From positions 248,001 to 312,000 of the forward strand of contig JAJJXM010000025.1 of NCBI GenBank assembly GCA_024516155.1: a stretch of DNA of 64,000 nt. Direction: 5' to 3'. A model generated the notes under the pieces. The model was not told the DNA's origin and did not search any database. It saw only the letters and a list, made by a program, of their open reading frames with translations. A program made the position numbers and the translations under genes. Positions 23,034 to 34,400 of the stretch are shown in pieces. The first letter of the stretch is position 1. Every line of letters starts with the position of its first letter. This DNA comes from Pyronema omphalodes. Taxonomy: Eukaryota; Ascomycota; Pezizomycetes; Pezizales; Pyronemataceae.

Positions 23034-24987
23034 GGCGGCGACCCAGAGGCTGGAAAAATAACCCTCGTAATATGGGTATCAGATGAAAGAGCGCGTTCTC
23101 AAACGACGATATATGGGTTAATCGAGACGTGAATGGGTGGTTTGTCGCGGTCGCAGGGCGGGTGAAAATGGTCGTGCAATCCCCTTTTTTTCGCGAAGAG
23201 GAGGTTCGGATAGCACTAGACAACGATTTTGTTGTAGCACACCTGTCATGCACCAACCGCAAGGAAGGCGCACCGACAGTGGCCGACTTGGCGCGCGGAG
23301 CCTCAGCCGCGTTCAGCCTCGTCACGAATCTACGTTATACTTACCCTTTGATTGTTTGAAAAGAAGCTGCCATTGCAACTCTGTCAACCCCTTTGTTACG
23401 CCTTTATTCAGGCTGTTTAGATCCACCACTTGACACTTTCATTCTTGTCATTCAGCCCTCATTTTCAGCTCATCATGCTGACCCCGAGGCTCTCAGCCTG
23501 TGGAAGACAATGGAACCCAATCGAACCTCGTCCCGACAACAACCGATATCGTCCACATGAACCAAACAACACTTTGTCTTTCCGACCTCTTCGGGTTTAT
23601 TCCCAAACCATGCATTGCATCGGATCGATAATACGTTCTCCGATATCCGCCGTAGCATGGAAATAGTCATAATGTCGTTGAATGCTCGACACCAGGTAGC
23701 ACCGTCATGACATAACTGTCATGTGTTGGATAATCAACCATTCAATATGGATGATGATGTTCAAACACACCGTCATCCTCGAAACAAAATCCGTAGAAAG
23801 CCCCAACAGCTGTACACGAACAGTGCGGCTAACGCACTGTGGTATAAGCTGCGAAACACAGCATCTGTCAAGTAGCTGTATTTGTTTGTGGCTCTTGACC
23901 GTAAAAGGACAGAAAATCCTGTAGCACTAACAGTCACCACCGTACCGGTAGCTATCGGTGACTGCAAGCTGTAGCTGCATATTGTCTCACTCGCCGTTTG
24001 CGCTCGGGCTTTTAGCACTTAAAAGTCCCTTTTTCGGCGTTGGTGACAAGATCGAACTGAGGGGTTGGTAGACTTTGCTGAAGTAAAAGTATTACTCTTG
24101 TGGTAACGGTAGCCGTATCTCATCGCGGTACAGGCGGAGGTGTGGGTAAGACGTGAGGGTACTGTTGGCAGTGGTGGCACCGCCCCGTCGAAATCTCCTC
24201 TCTGAGTGAAATATTTCTCGGCCGGAATAGCAGTAAATCGACCTGATTCTCGTTACTTGAATGCTTGAATATGCTTTCCATAAAGCCTATATCAAGTCCG
24301 CTTGCTAAAAGAAGGGATTTTTTCGTCAAGGAGGAGTATTCAGCATCGGTGTTCGTTTGTGGGCGAAATCCGAAGTCCCGGAAGAACGGCTGATAAATGG
24401 GGGTGGATGTTTTCCATTTTGCAGGAAAAAGGTCTGTAAACGTATTTCTTCGTAGCTTCGAATATCCAAGAGTCGGGGTTTAGCAAAACCAAAGGCTGGT
24501 GGGAATGTGGTCAGTAGGTGATGAGTTTGAAGGGAGATGCAATGAGTGGTAATAAGCGCCTGACAACTGAGAGAAAGAGGTGGGCGACTCCTAATACATG
24601 ATCAGATTGATTAGATTTCTTTTCTTCGCCTAAGTAGTCTTGACCTGCGCCCTTACCTTACAACCCAAATTCTTCATGACCTCGAACCCTCTTGTACAGA
24701 ACATTGAGAAAGTCGTATCTCCCTTTAAATTGGCTTATTGTGACGACTTAATACATTCTTGCGAACATCACCAACGAACTTTTGAGCCTCGAAAACCGCA
24801 CGTGCCGCCTGTACGCTTCACCCCCGCTGACTAACACCAGCTCCCACGCTCCAACCAATACATAGCTCCGTTCAAAGCTAGCGTGCTCGGGTGCGCAGAT
24901 ACCACAGCGTTCCCCACCTACTGTCACCATAGCATCAACCTCCGCCACCAGCCCCTATCACTACAAACACCATTCATCGACAAAACC
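23034..24987. promoter_or_regulatory. Shared intergenic region between divergent EPL1 and CNB1
   Basis: About 1.95 kb separates the two start codons, which face away from each other. I see no supportable gene inside. Short frames here lack domains. The last 150 bases before the CNB1 ATG are C/A-rich, as expected of a fungal 5' leader. No specific factor sites can be assigned from sequence alone. Confidence 0.45.
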
Positions 24988-26465
24988 ATGGGTCAAAATC
25001 AATCCGGACTTCTGGACAGTATTGTGTCTGGATCTAACTGTATGTTTCAATATCGCTGTGGAGAGAAGGGGAGATTATTGCGGTAGTAGTGCGCAGAGCT
25101 AACAATGAAATAGTCGATCGTGATGAGGTTGATCGTCTTAGAAAACGTTTCATGAAGCTTGACAAGGTCCGTTTACCTCCTTTTCACCGTTCCTCGATTC
25201 CTACGCCCCCGAAGATTCTCTATCCAATTCCCTGTCTACATTGCCCGGCGAGTTGGTCAAGCTTTAGCACTTCCCACAACACCCTACAGGCTTCAAAGTT
25301 CACCGGGAACATCTACTATTTTTTCTCCTGTCTGCGCGCTCCTGTAGAGCTAGGCAATCTCTCTTGAAGAAGCTGAAGGCGTTATGCTCCTCTATTTCCT
25401 CTCGCGTGTAGACATTGAGCGTAGCGAGGCTGTGCAAAGCCTTGTGATATCATATGTTCTCAATAGCTGTCGCGTACCCAAAGCCCACCATACCTTCTAA
25501 GCGTCCCTGCTTTTCCTGGTGTTCTAGGAATATATTACGGGCTACTTCCAGTACCTTTACAAAACATTGAAGCACCACATACATTCTTTTGGACCCCGGC
25601 TGACCCCATGCTTCAGGATAACTCCGGCACCATCGAGCGCGAAGAGTTCCTTTCCCTCCCTCAAGTTTCAAGCAATCCTTTAGCAACCCGAATGATTGCC
25701 ATCTTCGATGAGGACGGTGGAGGAGACGTCGACTTCAAGGAGTTCGTTAGTGGACTTTCTGCCTTTAGCAGCAAGGGAAACAAGGAGGAGAAACTCCGGT
25801 TTGCTTTCAAGGTTTACGACATTGATCGTGATGGTTACATTTCCAACGGAGAGCTTTTCATTGTCCTGAAGATGATGGTTGGAAGCAATTTGAAGGACCA
25901 GCAATTGCAACAGGTATGTCGACCTCCATACAAAAAGTCGGGTGTATTTGGTGGTAGCTGCATGTTGGGGGGATGGGAGCTCGGGCCTAGTTGGTGCAAT
26001 CTGGGGAGAAGCTCGGAGCATGCTTAGATTCTAAAGCTTGAGGAGCGAGTGAGACGGTGAGAAGCTTGGACGAAGCTTAGACCATCCTGTGTTCTATCCA
26101 CGTCCAAGCTTCCCCGGATCATCTCCTGAGTCCTGGCTCTACATGCTACTCTAGCTTGCGCACTCCGCACTCCCGTCCGGCCCGTTCTTAGGCCTCATCT
26201 TCGGATCTCCGATCCCCATGGCCCATGCGTCCCGCCCCCAGATCCCTTAGCCCTATCATCAAGTGCTCGTGTGATCATGGGATACCATCATACCAGCCCA
26301 ATACCATACAACAGAAGCTAACATATGACGTTACATTAGATTGTTGATAAAACCATGATGGAGGCAGACGAAGACCTTGACGGAAAAATTTCCTTTGAGG
26401 AATTCTGTAAAATGGTCGAGAACACGGATGTTTCTATGAGCATGATGACTTTGGATTCCTTCTAG
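24988..26465 (+). CDS. CNB1: Calcineurin regulatory subunit B
   Basis: Four exons (24988-25039, 25114-25166, 25617-25913, 26340-26465) give 175 residues, the normal size. Calcineurin B binds Ca2+ and activates the calcineurin A phosphatase, which dephosphorylates Crz1-type transcription factors in stress, morphogenesis and virulence pathways. The protein begins MGQNQSG, fitting N-myristoylation of Gly2. Four EF-hands are visible: [13 protein letters not shown] (split across exons 2 and 3), [26 protein letters not shown] and [13 protein letters not shown]. The linker [18 protein letters not shown] closes the protein as in other fungi. Intron 2 (450 bases) and intron 3 (426 bases) are long for this genome; intron 3 has a GCTAAC branch point at 26327. 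I saw no extra exon in them. Confidence 0.97.
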
Positions 26466-28495
26466 AGGCTTGTTACGTTTGTTTTGTGGAAATGTTAAGC
26501 TCATTTTTTTTGTTAAACGTTACATTTGGTTTTGTGGTTTTTTTTTCTTGGTTGCTTGGTGAATCTGGGTATATCTATATGATACCATACTGAGGTTTCT
26601 GGGGTTTGGTTTTTTTTTTGAATGGGGATTTCTCTCTTTTTTTTTTTTTTTTTTTGCGGATTTTATTTTATTGTTTTTTTCTTCTTTTTTCGTTTTCTCT
26701 TCTTTTTTTTTTTTACTAAACACCCGGAGTTATACACTGAGAGGGTTTTTTTTAATGCTTTTATACCCCCCAATCACCTACCCAATCAATCAAATCAAAT
26801 CAGCAAGATTCCAGGGATTATTATTGTTGTGTTGTTTTTTATGAAGCGTAGGAGCCGACCAGTGAATGATAAATGATGAATGACGAACGATGAACGATGA
26901 ACGATGAACGATAAACGATGCAAGCACCACATAAAAAAGCGAGTTTCAAGTAGTGCATGATAGATACACAAATAGTATCTATCAGTGATATTCAGTGATG
27001 GGTAACAGTTACAGTGGTCATGGTATGATGTAATATGGTTATTTATTTATTTACTTATTCATTATTCATTATTTATTATTCATGACGTTCCCAACCTTAA
27101 GGTTATGACGTGCCTACACTAAATAAATACAAATTACCTCGTCCTTGTCTGCGTCGTGATGGTTGTCTGTGCGTCTATTTGTTCAGAGCCCTGTTCGCTA
27201 GAGGGCCTCCTTCCTCGTACTCTGTTTTTGTTTTTGGGCTTTTGGGTTAATTCATATATATATATATATACAATTTTTACGGGTTATTGTTTTTTTTTTT
27301 TTTTTTTTTTTTTTTTTTGGTATGAAACTAATATCCATCCCGAAATCAGAATCTGATATATATACCTTTCAGAAATCACATGCAGTCTATAAGACTATAT
27401 CTAAATCAATTACCGAACATATGTACATATGTACATATGTATTGAAGATCATATTTTTTTTGTCTCAGATCTCGGGATCGAAAATCTTCGGTGAAGCTCA
27501 CGTTGTTTTGTCTTTGGTTATTGGTTATTGGTTATTTATTACGCTTATTACGCTTATTACACCGGACCGGGTAAATCTATATATGTGGATAGGTATCGTT
27601 TCGAATACCGATATGCCGATGATACCGATATGCCGATCTACACGTGAAGGCTATAACTTCAACTTCAACTTCAACTTCATATCTAAATTATCTTACCGAA
27701 TCTCAAGTCTCAAGAAAACGTTTTCTCCATGGTTATTGTTATAGTTATAGTTATAAAAAAAATCAAGATCAAGATCAAGATCAAGATAAATGCTTTTTTT
27801 TTCAATACTTTCAAAAGAACCCAAAATGCCAAACCGAAACCAATAATGCTCTTTGCGCTTTCTATATTTGCCCGCCTCCATCCTACCCCCTTTCCTTCCT
27901 CCCCCCCTCCACCCCCTCCTCGCGCCCCCTTCCAATCCTCCCACCCTTTGCTTTTCCTCCGCCAAGATTTCCACCAAATTCCTTTCAGATACTTTACTTT
28001 CCATCCTCCTCTACAAATTACGGTACACCATATCCTAATATATTCTGATATCCAAAAAGCCCGGCCACTCCTATTCGATAACCCGACCCCCCTTTGAAGA
28101 TTGCAGGAAAAGAAAAATAAAATAAAAACACAAGAAAAAGGGAAAAAAACAAATATAGAAAAAATAGAAAAAAATAGAAAAAAGTAGAAACAGATAATAA
28201 AAATGCACATACAAATCTCCAACAGCGGAGTTAATAATACACGATACGATAAGATATGATAATCTATAGCCCTCCAGAACTCCAACAATACCCAACCTAA
28301 ACACCGCGAGAGATAGAGAGAGAGAGGAAATATATGAGAGAGTGTGTCTAATGATGATTGTGTAGTAAAAATTGGTTTTTCGCCGCGCTCGCTTACTAGG
28401 TGACTATGAGTGATGACTGTGATGAAAATTTCTAATAGTCGTTTGATGATGATAATGATGATGATGAGTTTCATTGATATTCGTTCCGAAGATAA
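26466..28495. other. AT-rich intergenic DNA with homopolymers and microsatellites
   Basis: No gene is supported. T tracts lie at about 26638-26656 and 27290-27318, an (AT)n run at about 27255-27271, CATATGTA units at 27418-27440, AACTTC units at 27657-27679 and AAGATC units at 27764-27787. 27880-27960 is a C-rich pyrimidine tract. The longer frames on both strands are translations of these tracts. Confidence 0.6.
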
Positions 28496-29911
28496 TTAGG
28501 TAGCCTTAATACGTTGGCTAGGTGTTGCTGCCCCCTCTGGGCGGTTTGATGAGTTGCCTTCCAAAAGATCTAAGCATTCTTGGATGGCTATTTGAAAGTT
28601 AGTAAATTGATACCGGAAGAAAACCTCTGCTCGCCTCCTCAAGCCCTCTCGGATAAGCATACCTTCAATAATCTCTTCCTCCCATACACCCATCTGATAA
28701 TCAACCAATCCATGACCCTCCATATTATCACACAGCCTAACCAGGTCTCTTCCCATCTTCTCCAAAAATTCCTCCCTCAAAAAGTCCTGCGGCGGCTGTG
28801 GCTCCCTTCCACTTGCAACATATTCCTTCAGCATTTCCTTTTCCTTATTAAGGACAGATAGCCAGCAGGTGTTGAATTCATTCCACAGTCGCGTACGGTC
28901 ACCATATAGCTCCTGTTCATCGCGCACTAACCCTGTCTTGTCTCAGCCAGCTATTACTAGAAAAGTATATGGCGTCATGCAAAGTAACGACTGTGCAGCA
29001 TAGTCCGCAGAAAGGACTGCAGGCTCCACAGACGACTCCACAGCAAACGACGTGAAGTGGGGAAATCAGGGAAGAAGAAAAACTGCATCACGCATCGGAA
29101 AGAGTTGACTCTCGGATGGGTAAAAAGACGTACCTAGTTCCACAGCATTCGTGAGTAGCCATTCAGAAAGTTGCAAAAGCGAATCTCCGGCATCTCTAAG
29201 CCTTCCATCACGCATATTCTGGAATGTACGCTTAATGGCGGTCTGGTATTGTGCGTAAGCCTCGTCCAAGGCGGCAGTTTGGTTTTGTGCTGCATAGTCG
29301 GGGTCTTCGGTGGTGGGCTCGGCGACAGCAGGCTGGGTAAGTTCGGGGATACTGGCAGTGTAGGCGTGCGGTGGAATACGAACGGATGCTGGGCTATTGT
29401 AGTGGGAGTATGCCGGGCTCGAAAATTGGGAGGGAGCCTGGTGGTGATGGGAAGCCGGAGAGGCCCCTACGGGAGTCGAAGAGTCGCCGGTAACATAGTA
29501 TGGAGTTGAGCCTGAGAACTGGCTCGACAGGACTTCAATCGCAGCGTTCTGGCGCGGAGGATATGACTGCATTGGCGCATATGGCTGATTCCCTGGTTGA
29601 CTAGGAGTGCTATAATTGAGATCAGACCCGTAAGTAGGAAACGGCTGTTGCCGTGACTGTAAATCTTGAGGATAATCCGTTGGATATTGTATCGTATTGT
29701 AGGATGACTGGCTGTACGGATTTTCTCCAGGCTGTCGCGCTGACGATGGCCTCTCCCGATCACCTTCCTCCATTGCCTGAACTTTTAATGTTCTAGAACC
29801 CTGTGCAGGTGACAAAAACGGAAATATAGATGCCGCTTGGGCTGTAGTCTGACGAGCGGTAATTGTGGAAGTCAACTTTGCTGTTAGAGTGTCGAAAATT
29901 TTTGTATGCAA
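28496..29911 (-). CDS. Conserved fungal protein of unknown function with disordered N terminus
   Basis: Two exons (29911-29134 and 28932-28496) give 404 residues; if translation starts at the second ATG (29773, MEEGDRERPSS) it is 358. I slightly favour 29773, because the first 46 residues look like translated leader. The first ~200 residues are rich in Pro, Gln, Ser and Tyr and probably disordered. From about residue 240 the chain becomes compact and helical: DEAYAQYQTAIKRTFQNMRD, LLQLSEWLLTNAVELG, then across the intron LVRDEQELYGDRTRLWNEFN and LEKMGRDLVRLCDNMEGHGL. The splice site (GTACGT donor, GACAG acceptor) joins these helices in frame, supporting a real gene. I recall similar proteins as uncharacterised in other ascomycetes but cannot name a family. 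Confidence 0.75.
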
Positions 29912-31154
29912 TTGAGGATCGCACTTGTTTCCTTTGTACGGAGAAGCCTCAAAAACGGAACCGGGAAGAGAGCGGACTGAAGAAGGAGCGACCTGCTAGT
30001 GTTGAATGAATGAATGAATGTGGCCGGCAGAAAAGTTGCTGCGCATTACCGGTTGGTCAAGGAATGTTGGGAAACTTATACGGGCGGGCGGGCTTCAAGT
30101 AGTCTCGACTGCGCCTTGACAAATATCCAATCAGGACTTCAGAGCGAAGATAAACCTAACCAACGATGGCAATAGTTTATTATTGTCATGCAAAAGTGCC
30201 GGGACGGTTTGAAATGTCTTTGGTCGATCCTGAAGTGGCGGAAGCGGATGGAGAAGGGGCGGACGATATTTTTTTTTTCGCTTCCTTCGAGGTGATGTCG
30301 TCGTCTGGAGCCTGCTGGTGCCGCAACAGATGGGAAGTTGCGCCGGTACGGAGTGAACGAATGATACCACGAGGAAGAAAGTTTACTTTATGTAGAGTAG
30401 TGGTTCTGTCGACAGAGTGGTGCGATGCACTAGTCCAAATTCTCTCTGACCTGGCGCCGATTATAGTACAGGTACAGTAGTAGGTAATTTGTGCGGCGGA
30501 GAGCAAAAAGAAAGAAGGGCTGGCTCCTATGATGCTATGCTGTTTTGTTGCCGAAACACCAGGAGGTGCACATACTAGACCCAAATTTTGGAATAGTTGA
30601 TGGACTCGAGTGACCTCAGGGCTGTCTCCGAAGCTAGCTTGCCACGGTCTGGGACGAACAAATTCAGCAGATTTCGGCGAAGAGACTCCGCTGTTCCTGC
30701 AGGGAGAGGACGGGAAGGGATTTGCAAAGGATGAGGCAAGGAAGGCTTGAGGTGAGGGAAGAATCGAAGAGTCGCAGAAAAAGAGAGTCGCCAAGAAGGG
30801 ATTGTAGAGACAGCTGGTGGTTTCCGAAGTGGGTTTCTCAAAAGAATGGTAGTGTGCTTGAATGGGTTCTCTGGAAGCAGAAGATGGTGGTGGGTAATTT
30901 GGTGCGAGTGGTGTACTGTACCAGGTGTGGTTAGAGAACGAAGGAGGGACCAGGACGTGACGATGGGGGGGGGGGGGTGGTGGGGAGGGGGGAGGGGGGA
31001 GGGGGAGATGGGAGGAGAGGTGGTGTAGCAGAGGGGCCAGGGGGGACGACAGACAGAGGAGGAGGGGTGGAGGAAGGACTAGAGGGATGGCAGATGGGAG
31101 ATGGGACGAGAACACTTGTGAGCCGGGGGTCATTTCGAAAATAGCACAAGACAC
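29912..31154. other. Promoter side and purine-rich intergenic DNA
   Basis: 29912-30130 is the upstream region of the minus-strand gene. 30940-31100 is strongly G-rich on the plus strand (GGGGGAGGGGG runs). The 322-residue minus-strand frame across 30186-31154 is mostly Pro/Ser from this skew and has no domain, so I do not call it a gene. Confidence 0.5.
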
Positions 31155-31437
31155 AACAGTGTGACTTGAATGGTACCTGACTGGAAAGTACGAGGCAGAG
31201 CGAAATGAGACATCGGTTTTGTGTTAGTCAGGAAAATAATAATTAGAAAGATTTATTTAATATTGTCTGTTTAGGGTAAAGAGGCATTCGGTCATCATCC
31301 GCATGTTAACAACGGTGCATGACGATGGGCAAAGCAAAGGGAGTGCAATTTGAGAATTTGACGAAGGGTAGAGGGAGGATGCAGCAAAGTGCAGAGCGAG
31401 GGGACTCTGTTCTAGAGGCATGAAAAATTGAATTCAA

Positions 31438-31471
31438 AAAAAAAAAAGGGGGGGGGGGGGGGGGGGGGGGG
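31438..31471. repeat. A-tract followed by ~24-base G-tract
   Basis: An A homopolymer of about 10 bases runs directly into an unbroken G homopolymer of about 24 bases. Such a tract can form a G-quadruplex and is prone to length error in sequencing. Confidence 0.9.
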
Positions 31472-34400
31472 TAGTGACAAAGACCAGAGGGAAAATATGG
31501 AATACGAATTGTATCCCGCGATTTCTTTTGTCTGATTGCTTGCTGTTCCTGGTTTCTAATCGTGTTACTGGCCTTGTTACTGGCCGTGTTGCTGGTATCG
31601 TGTTATTAGATATGTTTCTGTCAGATATCTGTTGCTAGTTGTTGGTTGTCGATTTGTCGATTTGTGAGAGTGTCTGGCATCACTTTTCCACAGAAATTCG
31701 TCTCGTTGACAGATTTGTTCGTTGACAGCAACCAAACAGACGCTACAAACCCCAGGAAATAATTTGTTCGCTGACGACTCCAACCAACCAACCAAACAGA
31801 AGCTGCAGAACCCGGGAAACGACACCACCGAGGCGATGCGAAGGACAGCGCTCCATCCTAATCTGCCGTGCCCTGAGGCGACCACAAACCAACTGTCACA
31901 CCTGTAGCCTCCACCTCCATCAGAGGTTATTCGTCCCATCCCCCAAACATCCCCATCCAAACACTCCTCCCTCCATCTCATTCTCCATCTCTTCCCCATC
32001 TCATTCTCCTCTAAGCTATCATTTTGTGTCCGATTAGCTCGTCTCCATGTGGGTATTGCTTTGCATTCCTCCTTTCTCTTTCGCCCCACCATCTTCCCTC
32101 TTCATTTCCCTCTGCTCGCGCGACAACCATGCGACGACAATCATCGAACTACACCGATTGATTGGTGCAGCAGCGGCTGCTACATTCACTCACGGCGCAC
32201 AGAAGTTTTGCAGAAAAACTCCGGACGGTACTTAACTCGACCTGTGGAGATCGCAGCCTAGGACTACCCGACAGTACGGGACAGGCAAGTAATTCTGATG
32301 CACGCCATTCCCATTGCAGCAGATGTGCTACCTGATCGATATGACGCAAGGCGACGCCGCGATGAAACCTAGTGAAATCAACCTTGACCAATTCCGTAGC
32401 GTACTTTCAGGGAACGAAAAAAAACGTGGTTTTCACAGCGAAGGATGTCAACTAAATTCAGAGCTAAAGAGGAGCACACCCAAGAAAAAGAAAAAACTCA
32501 ATTATATCCGGGATGAGCCGCTCATGTGCAAACTTACACGAGGCTAAAAAAACTTTAGAAGAACTTTACAGGTAAAGCCGCCATTTAACGCCACAATAAT
32601 AGAGCCGCTTGCATCGTCCGCGCAAGGCAGACTGAATTTTAGCTCTACGGACTTTCGGAGCGGAGTTCAAGGACATCGGCGACCGCTTGGGTTTGACCAG
32701 CGACGTTCTCCAGCGCGATAAAAGTAATAACGGTCATTCAACACACTAAATTATTAACTCTCTATATTTACAGCGTTTTATTAAGCTTGCATACTTCTAT
32801 TACTGCTGAATATTACAGGATTACATTTATTTATGATGTAGCAACAGCCATACACAGCAAATGCACATCCCGTAACCGCAGCTTCCCGTCGGGGATTAGT
32901 GTACGTCTCCTTTCTAAAGCTGATCACCGTCCTATTTGGGAACCAGATCTATTCTTCATGTCAGTCATCTCGTCTGTACATACACGTCTTCCCCACAAAC
33001 AACGCACCCAGGACCCTTTTGAGGAACGTTTCCCGACGTCATGGGCTTTCCCTTGGACCGGTACTTTCTGTCGGACGAACCACGAGGGAGCCTAGGACAA
33101 TGTTGGCGGGCCCGATGGATAAATCACAACAGTCAGCCTTCGGTAATCTTCAGCCCTGATACGGTAATGCGGTGGAGTTATGCATAGGATCCAATGCCAG
33201 GTACGGGTTTGGGTTCCGTCCATCGGCAGCCATCGCTCGCATGCGAGCATGGCGTCAGTTGCCGCCGCCGTTGAAACGCAAAACCTGGCTGGCACCCGAA
33301 GTGCAGAAAGTGCAGGTCGTTAGCCGAGACCGGAGCGTGGTGGATTGTGAGTCCCGAGCCAAGAATTTGATCTCTACGTAGAGTATCGTTCGCAGAACGA
33401 GCAGACCCTTTCATCTATAGCCGCTGTGAACCTCACAGGCGTATGATGGGAATCTTTGGGAGCTCCCGTGGCAACCGAATTTTAAATTTCTGAAGGCAAT
33501 TGTACAGAGGCGGCAGTTCGGGAATCGCTTCTTGCTGAGGACCTGAAATGTCACACGGAAAGAATCATTGGACAAATTTTACCTGAGCAGGAACCAAAAC
33601 ACACGCACGTTTACTAGGCGACGAGACCTAATTTTCATTAATGTAGGGGAAAGTGCGTAGTCAACTATTTGACGTCTGCCAAGAATACTGCCAAGAATTT
33701 ATTTAAGCAGCTTGAAGATGGTATACACGAGTTGGGTTTAGAAGCGTGCTTTAAAGGGTTCGCGATATGAGTGCTTGTGGCGGTGCCTAGGGGCCAAGTT
33801 CTGAAAACTTTATTTGGCGAACTTGGGGATCTTCAACCCAAGAAACGATTGGGTGCCTCCAGCATGAGAAATGAAGTAAGAGAGACATCCGCTTCCCCGT
33901 GTTTGCTCGGACAACAGACGCACCAAATAATTATATCACATTTTTTGCGATTTATGGGAAACACTTGGGGCACATTCGCTAAATGAACAGGCAGTACATA
34001 TATGGATATCACATGCCACGCGAAGGAAGAAAGTTACAGGGTCCCAAACTAAATGCTTGGATTCCACAAACCTTAGCAAGGTATAACACAATTGATATCA
34101 ACATGACAGTTGCTTTCGGAGAAAGCGAAATTCAAGGCGTTTGATTTTGACGCATTGCGAGAGAAAATATTCTTTCGACATCAAGTACGCGCGCAGCTGA
34201 AACGACAGTGCTGTCGGGGACTAGATCAGCAACCTTTGTCCCCGAAAAGTCTCCTAGACTCGAATCATAACGCTGCGAGTGGGGCCATTCCAGTACTTCT
34301 AATTTTCAGCACTGGAAATTACGTTGAGATGTCACTTCTCAGTAGATCTCCAAGGGTCTTTTGGTTCTAGTTCTGAATTGATCAGTCATCAGTCGACTAT

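Noticed and set aside
24030..24070. Possible tRNA-like T-arm (AGTTCGATCTTG on the minus strand)
   Set aside because: No acceptor stem, anticodon arm or A-box could be matched around it.
27710..28474. 254-residue minus-strand ORF
   Set aside because: It is built from low-complexity tracts (AAGATC, pyrimidine runs) with no recognisable domain or splice context.
30186..31154. 322-residue minus-strand ORF
   Set aside because: Pro/Ser-rich translation of a G-skewed tract; overlapping frames are equally open.
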